From: an uncultured Sphingomonadaceae bacterium
GTDB taxonomy: Bacteria > Pseudomonadota > Alphaproteobacteria > Sphingomonadales > Sphingomonadaceae
Direction of reading: 5' to 3'
Length of the DNA stretch: 9,037 bases
NCBI GenBank assembly: GCA_946480515.1
Contig: CAMLKX010000067.1
Location: forward strand, 1 to 9,037
Shown: piece by piece, positions 1 to 7,583 of the stretch
How the letters are laid out: each line of letters opens with the position of its first letter
Position numbering within the stretch: position 1 is the stretch's first letter
Notes under the pieces: generated by a model
What the model was told of the DNA's origin: nothing
Databases searched by the model: none
The model's input: only the letters and a program-made list of their open reading frames with translations
Program-made: the position numbers and the translations under genes

Positions 1-2
1 TT

Positions 3-1796
3 GGAGCGATCGGCACGATTGCGGTCCTGCCAAGCCTGGCTTCGGCCAAGGTCGTTTCTTCCGGCTCAGGCGAACAGCAAGCGCTCATCCTTCTCGACCA
101 AATTGCCGAGAATCTGCTCCGCCTCGGGCCTGAGGCGGCAACCTCGCTCGGCATCGACAAGGGTTCGCGCCGGGCCCTGAAGTCGCTGCTCTCCGACCGC
201 AGCGCTGTTGGGCAACGGCGGATCGCCAGCGTCATCCGCAAGGATCTCGCCCGGGCCGAGGCCATCGACACAGCCGGATTGAGCCATTCCACCCGAACCA
301 GCATGGAGGTGGTAAAAAGCGCCTACCGCCTGGCGCTCGATGGCTTTGCCCTCCCCTATGGCGATGTTGCGGTCGGTGGCTGGCGCAACACGCCCTATGT
401 CGTGATCCAGAATGTCGGCGCCTATCTCGATGTGCCGCGCCTGCTCGAAGCCGATCATTCGATCGCGAACGCTGCCGATGCCGAGGCCTATCTCGCGCGT
501 CTAAGCAGCTACGCCAGGCAACTCGACGGTGAGCTTGAGCGGATGCGGCTCGCGGGCGCACAGGGATTGATCGCTCCGTCCTTTCTGATCGACAAGGCGT
601 TGGGCCAGCTGCGTCTGTCGGCCAAGTCCGCGAGGCAAGGGGGCGTGCTGGTGGAATCGCTGGTCGCCCGCACGCCTACAATCCCGGGCAAATGGGGCGA
701 GCGCGCCAGGGATATCTGCGTCCGCAGAATCGCTCCCGCGCTGGAGCGGCAGATCGCCGAACTCACGTCGCAGAGGGCAAGGGCAACCGAGCAGCCCGGG
801 ATGTGGGCACGTCCGTTCGGAGACGATTATTACCGCTGGACGCTACGGGCGTCGACGACAACGCGCATGACTCCAGACGAAATTCACGCGCTCGGGCAGG
901 AGGAGCTCCGCGCGCTTCATGCCCGAATGGACCCGATCCTTCGGTCGCTCGGCTTCAGCGGCGGCACGGTCGGGGAGCGGATGATCGCGCTAGGCAAGGA
1001 TCCTCGCTTCCAATTCCCGGACAACGACATCGGCCGAAGCCAAGTTATGGCCCTGATCCAGCAGCGGCTCGATTGGATTCGCAAGCAGATGCCGCGTGCC
1101 TTCAACACCTTGGTGAGGGGCAATGTCGAGGTCCGGCGACTTCCGCCCGAAGAAGAGCCCGGTGCTCCCGGAGCTTATGGCGGTGCCGGATCGATCGATG
1201 GGACGATCCCGGGCAAGTTTTGGATCAACCTGCGAACGACCAGCCTCCACAGCCGCTACAGCCTGCCGACGCTGACCCATCATGAAGCAATTCCGGGACA
1301 CGTATGGCAAGGTGAGTATGCGCAGACCCTTGGGCTGATCCGCTCACTGCTCGGGTTCAACGCCTTCTCGGAAGGCTGGGGCCTCTACGCGGAACAGCTT
1401 GCCGACGAGCTTGGCGCCTATGACGGGGACCCGGTTGGCCAGCTCGGATATTTGCAATCGCTCGCCTTCCGCGCCTGCCGGCTGGTGGTCGACACCGGCC
1501 TTCATGTGAAGCGCTGGTCGCGGCAGCAGGCGATCGACTGGTTCGCGCGGACCAACGGGTCGGGCATCGAAGAGGTGACGAGCGAGGTTGACCGCTACTG
1601 CAGCTGGCCCGGGCAGGCCTGCGGCTACAAGGTCGGTCACAGCGAGATCAATCGCCAGCGGCTGCGGGCGCAGTCCGCCCTGGGCCAGCGCTATGACCTC
1701 AAGGCGTTCAACGACACGATCGTGCTAGGCGGCAACGTACCGCTCGACGTTCTCGCTCAGAACGTCGACCAATACATCCGAAAATCGCGCAATTAA
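3..1796 (+). CDS. DUF885 family predicted metallopeptidase, exported (5' partial)
   Basis: The frame is open from the first bases of the window, so the start codon lies just upstream; 597 residues are visible, close to full length for this family. The first visible residues (AIGTIAVLPSLASA) look like the hydrophobic core and Ala-x-Ala cleavage site of a signal peptide, with cleavage expected near visible residue 15, so the protein is probably periplasmic or secreted. The metallopeptidase-like signature HEAIPGH is at visible residues 427-433, followed by FSEGWGLYAE with acidic residues E457 and E464. This HE-x3-GH plus downstream Glu pattern is typical of DUF885 proteins, which are predicted zinc peptidases with few characterised members. 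The substrate cannot be inferred. An internal TTG at 279 could be called as a start, but coding sequence with a signal peptide continues upstream of it. The gene converges on pckA with a 5-bp gap and no room for an ordinary terminator between them. Confidence 0.85.
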   Translation, partial: GAIGTIAVLPSLASAKVVSSGSGEQQALILLDQIAENLLRLGPEAATSLGIDKGSRRALKSLLSDRSAVGQRRIASVIRKDLARAEAIDTAGLSHSTRTSMEVVKSAYRLALDGFALPYGDVAVGGWRNTPYVVIQNVGAYLDVPRLLEADHSIANAADAEAYLARLSSYARQLDGELERMRLAGAQGLIAPSFLIDKALGQLRLSAKSARQGGVLVESLVARTPTIPGKWGERARDICVRRIAPALERQIAELTSQRARATEQPGMWARPFGDDYYRWTLRASTTTRMTPDEIHALGQEELRALHARMDPILRSLGFSGGTVGERMIALGKDPRFQFPDNDIGRSQVMALIQQRLDWIRKQMPRAFNTLVRGNVEVRRLPPEEEPGAPGAYGGAGSIDGTIPGKFWINLRTTSLHSRYSLPTLTHHEAIPGHVWQGEYAQTLGLIRSLLGFNAFSEGWGLYAEQLADELGAYDGDPVGQLGYLQSLAFRACRLVVDTGLHVKRWSRQQAIDWFARTNGSGIEEVTSEVDRYCSWPGQACGYKVGHSEINRQRLRAQSALGQRYDLKAFNDTIVLGGNVPLDVLAQNVDQYIRKSRN

Positions 1797-1801
1797 AGCG
1801 G

Positions 1802-3412
1802 TCAGGCGGCTTCGGCCGCGGCATGCGGCGCCGATTGCCGGACACCCTCGTCGACATGGGCTTCGAACTGAGCGAAGTTCTCGACGAACAGGTCCACCAG
1901 CCGCCGAGCCACGCGGTCATACTCGGCCGCGTCAGCCCAGGTTGAGCGCGGATCGAGGATTCCGGAATCGACCCCCGGAACCGAGACCGGCACGTCAAAG
2001 CCGAAATACGGGTCCTTGCGGAATTCGGCATTGTTGAGGCTGCCGTCCAGCGCCGCATTCAGCAAGGCGCGGGTCGCCTTGATCGGCATCCGCTTGCCGA
2101 CGCCATATTTCCCGCCGGTCCAGCCGGTGTTCACAAGCCAGCAGTGGACCCCACCCTTGGCGATCCGCTCCTTGAGCAAATTGCCGTAGACCGACGGATG
2201 CCGCGGCATGAAGGGCGCGCCGAAGCAGGTCGAGAAGGTCGCTTCAGGCTCGGTGACGCCAATCTCGGTTCCCGCGACCTTGGCGGTGTAGCCCGACAGG
2301 AAGTGATACATGGCCTGGTCCGGGGTCAGCCGCGCAATCGGCGGCAGCACGCCGAACGCGTCGGCCGTCAACATTACCACGTTGCGCGGTGGCGGCCCCA
2401 TATTCGCGCTCGACGAATTGGGAATGAAATCAATCGGATAGGCACCGCGGCTGTTTTCCGCCAGGGTCGCGTCATCCAAATCGAGCTCGCGAGTCACCTC
2501 GTCGATGACAACATTCTCGAGCACAGTGCCGAAGCGCTTGGTCGTCGCGTAGATTTCCGGCTCGGCTTCCGGCGAGAGGCGGATCATCTTCGCGTAGCAG
2601 CCGCCCTCGAAATTGAACACGGCGGTGTCCGACCAGCCATGCTCGTCATCGCCGATCAGAATGCGAGAGGGATCGGCCGACAGGGTTGTCTTACCGGTGC
2701 CGGAAAGGCCGAAGAAGATCGCGGTGTCGCCCTGCTTGCCGATATTCGCCGAGCAATGCATCGGCATGATGCCGTCTACCGGCAGGATGAAGTTGAGCAG
2801 CCCGAACACGGACTTCTTCATCTCGCCCGCATAAGCGGTTCCGGCGATCAGGATCAGCTTCTTCTCGAGATTGACCGCGATCACCGTTTCCGTGTTGCAC
2901 CCGTGGCGTGAAGGGTCGGCCTTGAAGCTTGGCAGGTCGATGATCGTATATTCCGGGACGAAGGACGCCAGTTCAGCGGCGTCAGGGCGCACCAGCATGG
3001 TGCGGATGAACAGGCTGTGCCAGGCCAGTTCGTTGATGATCCGGACCCGGACGCGATGTTCCGCCTGAGACCCGCCAAAAAGGTCCTGAACGAACAAGGT
3101 CGGCTTGTCGGCGAGCGCGGCGAGAAAGTCGGCGTGAAGCCGGTCGAATGCTTCGGGATCCATCGGCTGGTTGGATTTGCCCCACCAAACCGTATTCTCG
3201 CTCACCGAATTGCGGACGACGAACCGTTCCTTGGCGGCGCGGCCGGTATGCTTGCCGGTCTTGACGACCAATGGCCCATCCTTGGCGAGAATCCCTTCGC
3301 TTCGAGCAACGGCCTGTTCAACCAGCGGCGCGGTCGTGAGATTCCAGAACAGCCTGGCGCTGGTCTCGATTCCCTGATCGGCCAACTGATGAGACGGAAC
3401 GCGCTCGTTCAA
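1802..3412 (-). CDS. pckA: Phosphoenolpyruvate carboxykinase (ATP)
   Basis: This enzyme converts oxaloacetate and ATP to phosphoenolpyruvate, CO2 and ADP, the entry step of gluconeogenesis from TCA-cycle intermediates; it is cytosolic. At 536 residues it has the usual length. Visible motifs are the substrate-site segment [11 protein letters not shown] (191-201), the metal-binding region HCSAN (219-223), the kinase P-loop GLSGTGKT (235-242), the second metal/nucleotide motif IGDDEHGW (253-260) and NFEGGCYAK (267-275). The P-loop and absence of a GTP-type signature mark the ATP-dependent class. The start is a TTG at 3412-3410, chosen because a strong GGGAGG ribosome-binding site lies 5 bases upstream, and the first in-frame ATG would remove over 80 conserved residues. 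It is transcribed away from chvI. Its product is the phosphoryl donor for the PTS proteins encoded across the divergent region, a linkage conserved in alphaproteobacteria. Confidence 0.97.
   Translation of the reverse strand: MNERVPSHQLADQGIETSARLFWNLTTAPLVEQAVARSEGILAKDGPLVVKTGKHTGRAAKERFVVRNSVSENTVWWGKSNQPMDPEAFDRLHADFLAALADKPTLFVQDLFGGSQAEHRVRVRIINELAWHSLFIRTMLVRPDAAELASFVPEYTIIDLPSFKADPSRHGCNTETVIAVNLEKKLILIAGTAYAGEMKKSVFGLLNFILPVDGIMPMHCSANIGKQGDTAIFFGLSGTGKTTLSADPSRILIGDDEHGWSDTAVFNFEGGCYAKMIRLSPEAEPEIYATTKRFGTVLENVVIDEVTRELDLDDATLAENSRGAYPIDFIPNSSSANMGPPPRNVVMLTADAFGVLPPIARLTPDQAMYHFLSGYTAKVAGTEIGVTEPEATFSTCFGAPFMPRHPSVYGNLLKERIAKGGVHCWLVNTGWTGGKYGVGKRMPIKATRALLNAALDGSLNNAEFRKDPYFGFDVPVSVPGVDSGILDPRSTWADAAEYDRVARRLVDLFVENFAQFEAHVDEGVRQSAPHAAAEAA
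1806..1819 (+). terminator. Possible 3'-end hairpin with UUCG tetraloop
   Basis: The bases GCGGC-TTCG-GCCGC form a perfect 5-bp stem closed by a C-G pair around a TTCG loop. Read on the + strand this gives the very stable cUUCGg tetraloop 9 bases after the DUF885 stop codon. No U-tract follows, so it does not meet the definition of an intrinsic terminator; it may protect the 3' end or help pausing. The same bases encode the last Ala-Glu-Ala codons of pckA on the other strand, so the stem may be only a by-product of GC-rich alanine codons. Confidence 0.3.
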
Positions 3413-3417
3413 AATTT

Positions 3418-3423
3418 CCTCCC
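3418..3423 (-). promoter_or_regulatory. Ribosome-binding site of pckA (decides TTG start)
   Basis: Read on the - strand this is GGGAGG followed by 5 bases (AAATT) and then TTG. It is the strongest Shine-Dalgarno sequence in the window and is the main reason to accept the TTG start for pckA. Confidence 0.8.
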
Positions 3424-3431
3424 AAGGAAAA

Positions 3432-3454
3432 GGGTAGCAAGCAACGGCTTACCC
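3432..3454 (-). promoter_or_regulatory. Short stem-loop in the pckA leader
   Basis: On the - strand GGGTA-A-GC pairs with GC-TACCC around an 8-base loop, giving a 7-bp stem with one bulged A. If the proposed promoter at 3475-3503 is correct, this lies in the pckA 5' untranslated region about 8 bases before the Shine-Dalgarno sequence. It may affect translation or mRNA stability, but it is short and could be chance. Confidence 0.25.
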
Positions 3455-3474
3455 CCTTCTGATAATATGGCGGC

Positions 3475-3503
3475 CCTATAGCTAGGAGCCCCTCATCGGT
3501 CAA
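3475..3503 (-). promoter_or_regulatory. Candidate sigma-70 promoter for pckA
   Basis: On the - strand there is TTGACC (3503-3498), a 17-base spacer, and TATAGG (3480-3475). Both boxes are close to the housekeeping consensus and the spacing is ideal. Transcription would start near 3468 and give a leader of about 55 bases before the TTG start codon. This is read from sequence only. Confidence 0.5.
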
Positions 3504-3516
3504 AAACCTAAAGCGC

Positions 3517-3545
3517 TTGTCCGGGATGAGCCCGCCAGCTAACGC
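3517..3545 (+). promoter_or_regulatory. Candidate promoter for the chvI operon
   Basis: TTGTCC (3517-3522), a 17-base spacer and TAACGC (3540-3545) form a weak housekeeping-type promoter. The -35 box is good and the -10 box is poor. It mirrors the pckA promoter around position 3510, which is the main extra support. Transcription would start near 3552, about 22 bases before the chvI ATG. Confidence 0.35.
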
Positions 3546-3560
3546 AAGGGGCTTGGTTTG

Positions 3561-3567
3561 GACGAGG
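3561..3567 (+). promoter_or_regulatory. Ribosome-binding site of chvI
   Basis: GACGAGG ends 6 bases before the ATG at 3574. It supports that ATG over the overlapping out-of-frame ATG at 3570. Confidence 0.55.
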
Positions 3568-3573
3568 CCATGA

Positions 3574-4284
3574 ATGACGCCAGTGATCGCGCTCGTCGAT
3601 GACGATCGCAACATCCTGACATCGGTATCGATTGCTCTCCAGGCTGAAGGCTTCATCACCCGCGTCTACAGCGATGGTGCGGCCGCCCTGAAAGCATTTG
3701 CGGCAGACCCGCCCGATCTTGGCGTATTCGACATCAAGATGCCGTCGATGGACGGGATGGAGCTGTTGCGCCGGTTACGGGAATTCAGCGCTTTGCCGGT
3801 CATCTTCCTGACTTCGAAGGATGACGAGCTGGACGAGGCGTTGGGCCTGGCGATGGGCGCGGACGATTACATCTCCAAGCCGTTCTCTCAGCGGCTGCTG
3901 ATCGCAAGGATTCGCGCAATTCTTCGCCGCCGCGACATGGGCAGAGGCATGGCAAGTCCGTCAACCGAAAGCGCTGAGCTTCCCTTGATGGTCCGCGGTC
4001 GGCTCGAGATGGATCCCGCCCGTCACAAGGTACGCTGGGATGAGCGTGATGTGGTGCTCACGGTCACCGAATTCATGATCCTGGAGGCGCTCGCCCAACG
4101 CCCGGGAGTGGTCAAGTCGCGCAATCAATTAATGGACGTGGCTTATCAGGATGACGTCTATGTCGACGACCGCACCATCGACAGCCACATCAAGCGCATC
4201 CGCCGGAAATTCCGCAGCGTCGATCCCAACTTCGACTCGATCGAAACACTCTATGGCGTCGGTTACCGATTCAGTGACGAATGA
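3574..4284 (+). CDS. chvI: ChvI-type response regulator (OmpR/PhoB family)
   Basis: This is a DNA-binding response regulator paired with the ChvG sensor kinase, controlling envelope, acid-stress and host-interaction genes in alphaproteobacteria (BvrR in Brucella). The receiver domain (about 1-115) begins [18 protein letters not shown], highly characteristic of ChvI. It has the acidic pocket DDD at 9-11, phosphoacceptor D53 in [12 protein letters not shown]80 and K102 in SKPF. The C-terminal winged helix (about 135-233) contains [17 protein letters not shown], the [16 protein letters not shown] recognition helix, and the closing [10 protein letters not shown]. At 236 residues it has family length. 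It is the first gene of the operon and overlaps chvG. The target genes are not visible here. Autoregulation and control of the facing pckA are plausible inferences because they share the upstream region. Confidence 0.95.
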   Translation: MTPVIALVDDDRNILTSVSIALQAEGFITRVYSDGAAALKAFAADPPDLGVFDIKMPSMDGMELLRRLREFSALPVIFLTSKDDELDEALGLAMGADDYISKPFSQRLLIARIRAILRRRDMGRGMASPSTESAELPLMVRGRLEMDPARHKVRWDERDVVLTVTEFMILEALAQRPGVVKSRNQLMDVAYQDDVYVDDRTIDSHIKRIRRKFRSVDPNFDSIETLYGVGYRFSDE

Positions 4285-5824
4285 CGAAGCAGATCTCGCC
4301 CTGAACTGGTCGGGGCGGTGGAATCTTGCCTACCGCATCCTTGCGGTGAACATCCTCACGCTGGTGCTGCTTGCGCTCAGCGTGCTCTATCTCGATTCCT
4401 TCCGTAACCACCTGCGCTCCGAGCGGGAGCGCCAGGTGATGCGCGAGGCAGCACTGGTCGCCGCCGCGATCGGCCCGATGTCCAGCGAAGAGCAGCGGCG
4501 CTATCTTGAGCATGCCAGCAAGGTGACCGACGGACGCTATCGAATTTACGACGCCGACGGACGGCGCCGAGTAGACAGCTGGGACCTGACTGGCCCGACT
4601 TACCGTGTGCGCGATCCGGCCACGCAGGCGTGGACCAAATCGATTGCACGGGCGCTTGATCGCGGTTTCGACTTTCTCGTCGGCGAGGACAATCCGCCCG
4701 ACTTCGCTGAGCCCGCGCGGGATCAGTTGAGCGCCTGGAGCGAAGCCGTCAAAGCGCGAGCCAAGCAAAAAACGACCGTTCAGGTTCGCACCGCGCCAGA
4801 CCTTACGCCAGTCATCTCGGCTGCGGCTCCGACCAATGGCGGAGCGACTCTCCTCCTCACGTTCAACGATCGCAATTTCACGCGGACCGTGCGGCTTCAG
4901 CGGCGCGGCCTGATGCTCGCCATGCTGGTCGTGACCATCCTGTCGATCCTGCTGTCGCTGTTTCTGGCGCGCACCATCGTTCGTCCGCTGCGGCGGATCG
5001 CGCTGGCGGCCCACCGAGTGCGGCTGGGGCGCGCTCGGGAGGTCCGGGTGCCGCGCCTGCCGTCGCGAACCGATGAGATCGGCACGCTCGCCAGGGCCGT
5101 GTCCGACATGAGCCAATCGCTTCGCCAGCGGATCGACAATATCGAAGCCTTTGCAGCTGACGTCACGCACGAGTTGAAGAACCCCCTCGCCTCGCTCCGT
5201 TCCGCGGTTGAGAGCCTGGGACGCGTGGACGATCCCGCGCTTCGACAGCAGCTCCTCGACGTCATTCGTGACGATTCAGTGCGGCTCGACCGGCTGATCG
5301 CCGATATCGGCGAAGCGGCCCGAACGGATGCGGAGCTTGCGCGCGCCCTGTTCAAGCCGGTCGATCTTGGGGCGCTGATCGAATCGCGTGTCCGCCACTG
5401 GGAAGAGCGGGCCGCCGAACGACAGGTCAGAATCGCCTTTGCCCGCCCTCGCCGCGCCAGTGCCAAGGTCATGGGCAAGGCCGGCCGGTTGACCCGCGCG
5501 ATCGACAATATCGTCGACAATGCGATCAGCTTCACTCCGGCTGGCGGGCTGGTCGAAGTCGCCGTAGTTCGGGTCGGCGACGAGGTCCGCCTCCGCGTCG
5601 ATGATGAAGGGCCTGGCGTGCCCAATGAGGCTCGTGAAGCGATCTTTAACCGATTTCACTCAGTACGCCCTGGAGCCGAGAGTTTCGGCCGCCATTCGGG
5701 GCTCGGCCTTGCGATCGCCCGCGCGATCGTCAAAGGCCATGACGGGGAGATCGACGTGCAGGACCGGGATGACGCGCCATCGGGCGCACGCTTCATCATT
5801 CGTTTGCCGGCGGCTGCGCGATGA
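4253..5824 (+). CDS. chvG: ChvG-type sensor histidine kinase
   Basis: This is the inner-membrane sensor kinase for ChvI. From the ATG at 4253 it is 523 residues long: transmembrane helix 1 at about 28-48, a periplasmic stimulus-sensing region at about 49-218, transmembrane helix 2 at about 219-241, HAMP at about 239-293, and dimerisation/phosphoacceptor H306 in [17 protein letters not shown]. The catalytic ATPase domain has N-box DNIVDNA (418-424), G1 DEGPGV (451-456), F-region FNRFHS and G2 HSGLGLAIA (481-489). All kinase motifs are intact. The start is uncertain: ATG 4253 and GTG 4274 are both in frame, overlap the end of chvI by 32 or 11 bases, and lack a clear Shine-Dalgarno sequence. The frame is open further upstream, but that Ser/Thr/Ala-rich stretch is a shadow of chvI. 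In rhizobia the periplasmic protein ExoR inhibits ChvG; no exoR is in this window. The stop overlaps the hprK start by ATGA. Confidence 0.93.
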   Translation: MASVTDSVTNDEADLALNWSGRWNLAYRILAVNILTLVLLALSVLYLDSFRNHLRSERERQVMREAALVAAAIGPMSSEEQRRYLEHASKVTDGRYRIYDADGRRRVDSWDLTGPTYRVRDPATQAWTKSIARALDRGFDFLVGEDNPPDFAEPARDQLSAWSEAVKARAKQKTTVQVRTAPDLTPVISAAAPTNGGATLLLTFNDRNFTRTVRLQRRGLMLAMLVVTILSILLSLFLARTIVRPLRRIALAAHRVRLGRAREVRVPRLPSRTDEIGTLARAVSDMSQSLRQRIDNIEAFAADVTHELKNPLASLRSAVESLGRVDDPALRQQLLDVIRDDSVRLDRLIADIGEAARTDAELARALFKPVDLGALIESRVRHWEERAAERQVRIAFARPRRASAKVMGKAGRLTRAIDNIVDNAISFTPAGGLVEVAVVRVGDEVRLRVDDEGPGVPNEAREAIFNRFHSVRPGAESFGRHSGLGLAIARAIVKGHDGEIDVQDRDDAPSGARFIIRLPAAAR

Positions 5825-6261
5825 ACTCGCGGCTGTCGTCTGAAACGCTGCACGCCAGCACAGTGGCAATGGACGGCCGGGCAGTGGTTATCGCCGGACC
5901 CTCAGGGTCGGGCAAATCCGACCTTGCGCTGCGGCTGCTCGACCGTGGCTTCACCCTCGTCAGTGATGATCAGACGATGATCAGCAAGGATGGCGAGCGG
6001 CTGATCGCCAATGCTCCGCCAACGATCGCCGGGAAACTCGAAATCCGCGGGATCGGCATTTTCGAGGTGCCGCGGGTCAGTGATGTCCCGGTCAGCCTGT
6101 TTGTCGAGTTGACCAGCGATATCCAGCGCATGCCGGATGATTCGCGGGAACGTCGCATCCTCGGAACCGGAGTGCCGCTGATCAGTATCGATGCAATGAC
6201 CGCATCGGCTCCGTCAAAGGTCTCCCTGGCGCTCAATCGTCTGGGATTGCCGGCGCGATGA
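5821..6261 (+). CDS. hprK: HPr kinase, short alphaproteobacterial form
   Basis: This protein is predicted to phosphorylate HPr on a serine, probably S48 of the HPr encoded at 7580-7852. It has the P-loop GPSGSGKS (26-33), LVSDDQ (47-51, aspartates equivalent to the catalytic ADD of larger enzymes) and the HprK signature LEIRGIGI (73-80). At 146 residues it consists of little more than the nucleotide-binding core; enzymes of Gram-positive bacteria are about 310 residues with an extra N-terminal domain. The short form is normal for alphaproteobacteria and is not a local truncation. Whether it keeps the reverse phosphorylase activity cannot be decided from sequence. It overlaps chvG and rapZ by four bases each (ATGA), so translation is probably coupled and its supply is tied to ChvG/ChvI. 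Confidence 0.92.
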   Translation: MNSRLSSETLHASTVAMDGRAVVIAGPSGSGKSDLALRLLDRGFTLVSDDQTMISKDGERLIANAPPTIAGKLEIRGIGIFEVPRVSDVPVSLFVELTSDIQRMPDDSRERRILGTGVPLISIDAMTASAPSKVSLALNRLGLPAR

Positions 6262-7175
6262 GCGACGCGCGGCGATTGCCGCGCCTGCTGCTCGTCACCG
6301 GCATGTCCGGAGCGGGCAAGTCGACCGCGCTCGACGCATTGGAGGACATGGGCTGGGACTGTGTCGACAATCTTCCGGTGGGATTGCTCGGCCGGTTCGT
6401 CGCGACCGCTTCATCGGACGCCCCGCTTGCGGTTGGCATGGATGTGCGGAGCCGCGGGTTCGAACCTGGCGCTCTTGTCCAAGCCGTGCGCGGTCTCGAG
6501 CAAGTCCAAGCGGAGATTCTTTACCTCGACTGCGGCGATAGCGAACTCATCCGCCGCTTCGACGCCACCCGCCGCCGGCACCCGCTGGCGCTCACCAGCC
6601 CGGCCGAAGAAGGAATCGCGCAGGAACGGGAAAGATTGGCCCTGACCCGGGCCTCGGCCGAGAGCGTGCTCGATACCACCGACATGACCCCGGTCGAGCT
6701 GCGCGACGAGCTTCGGCGGCGCTACTCTCCCGACGAGGGGCAGCCGGTGCTGACCATCGCCTCGTTCAGCTATGCCCGCGGAGTCGCACGGACCGCCGAC
6801 CTGCTGTTCGACATGCGGTTCATCGATAATCCGCACTGGGTGCCGGAATTGCGTAACCTGACCGGTCTCGACGAGCCGGTTTCGGGCCATTGTTCGAAGG
6901 ACCCAGCTTGGGAACCCACGCTCGGGCACATCGAAGCTCTTTTGCTCGACCTGATCCCGCGCTACTGGCGCGCGGGCAAGAGCTATCTGACGGTAGCGTT
7001 CGGCTGTACGGGCGGCCGCCACCGGTCGGTCGCGGCGGCAGAGGCGATGGCGTCAAGGTTGCGCGCGGCGGGCTATTCTCCCAATGTGCGTCACCGGGAT
7101 CTCTCCTTGCAGCACAAGCCTCTGCGCCGCGAACAAGCGCGCGGGGTTGGCGAGAACCAGTTGGCGGATGAGTGA
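6258..7175 (+). CDS. rapZ: RapZ family nucleotide-binding protein (RNase adapter family)
   Basis: This is a 305-residue protein of normal family length. The N-terminal P-loop domain has GMSGAGKS (15-22) and a Walker B-like ILYLDCGD (87-94) followed by RRFDATRRRHPL. The linker FSYARGVARTADLLFDMRF (170-188) is typical. The C-terminal domain carries GCTGGRHRS (249-257), the conserved ligand/RNA-binding region of RapZ. In Escherichia coli RapZ delivers the small RNA GlmZ to RNase E and senses glucosamine-6-phosphate. GlmZ is an enteric RNA, so the target in this organism is unknown and may be a different RNA or a metabolite-sensing role. Its place between hprK and the EIIA gene is conserved and links it to PTS regulation. 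The start overlaps hprK by four bases and the stop abuts the EIIA start. Confidence 0.93.
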   Translation: MSDARRLPRLLLVTGMSGAGKSTALDALEDMGWDCVDNLPVGLLGRFVATASSDAPLAVGMDVRSRGFEPGALVQAVRGLEQVQAEILYLDCGDSELIRRFDATRRRHPLALTSPAEEGIAQERERLALTRASAESVLDTTDMTPVELRDELRRRYSPDEGQPVLTIASFSYARGVARTADLLFDMRFIDNPHWVPELRNLTGLDEPVSGHCSKDPAWEPTLGHIEALLLDLIPRYWRAGKSYLTVAFGCTGGRHRSVAAAEAMASRLRAAGYSPNVRHRDLSLQHKPLRREQARGVGENQLADE

Positions 7176-7583
7176 ATGATCGGGTTGATTTTGGTGACTC
7201 ACGGCCAGCTCGCGCTGGAGTTCATCCGAGCCATGGAGCATGTGGTCGGCCCGCAGGACGCCATCGAAGCCGTGTGTATCGGCCCCGACGACGACATGGA
7301 GGCGCGGCGCAAGGACATCGCCGACGCGATTACCCGGGTCCACCAGGGCGATGGAGTCATCATCCTGACCGATCTGTTTGGCGGCACGCCCTCGAACCTT
7401 GCGATCTCGCTAATGAAAAGCGATGAAATCGAGGTGATTGCTGGGGTGAACCTGCCGATGTTGATCCGCCTTGAAAGCGCCCGCAAGACGATGGCGGTCG
7501 GAGCCGCCGCTGCGGCGGCCCGCGATGCGGGACGAAAATATATCTCGGTGGCCTCGGACGTCTTCGGGGAAGCCGCCGCGTGA
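7176..7583 (+). CDS. PTS EIIA component, mannose (Man) family
   Basis: This is a 135-residue single-domain EIIA of the mannose/fructose-sorbose type, cytosolic. The phosphorylation site is H9 in LILVTHGQLA. Other family landmarks are LTDLFGGTPSNLA (64-76) and GVNLPML (90-96). It would accept a phosphoryl group from HPr. No EIIB, EIIC or EIID is present nearby, so it more likely acts as a phosphorylation-dependent regulator than as a transporter part, as proposed for its relatives in other alphaproteobacteria (often labelled manX or ptsM). The ATG directly follows the rapZ stop codon, with only a weak GGAT-type ribosome-binding site inside the end of rapZ, suggesting coupled translation. It overlaps the HPr gene by four bases. 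Confidence 0.93.
   Translation: MIGLILVTHGQLALEFIRAMEHVVGPQDAIEAVCIGPDDDMEARRKDIADAITRVHQGDGVIILTDLFGGTPSNLAISLMKSDEIEVIAGVNLPMLIRLESARKTMAVGAAAAAARDAGRKYISVASDVFGEAAA

Noticed and set aside
279..281. TTG as the start of the DUF885 gene
   Set aside because: The frame continues upstream to the window edge and encodes a signal-peptide-like stretch plus family-like sequence, so 279 is internal.
2144..2911. 255-codon open frame on the + strand inside pckA
   Set aside because: It lies wholly antisense to a highly conserved enzyme, has no recognisable domain, and is explained by high GC content suppressing stop codons.
3461..3470. GATAATAT as a -10 box for chvI on the + strand
   Set aside because: No acceptable -35 box is found at the right distance upstream, and the leader would be about 100 bases through the pckA promoter; the 3517-3545 candidate fits better.
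4151..4252. N-terminal extension of chvG starting at 4151
   Set aside because: The extra Ser/Thr/Ala-rich residues are the chvI winged-helix codons read in another frame, and they do not resemble a sensor N-terminus.
4271..5170. 299-codon open frame on the - strand inside chvG
   Set aside because: It is antisense to intact kinase coding sequence, with Arg/His-rich composition typical of shadow frames.
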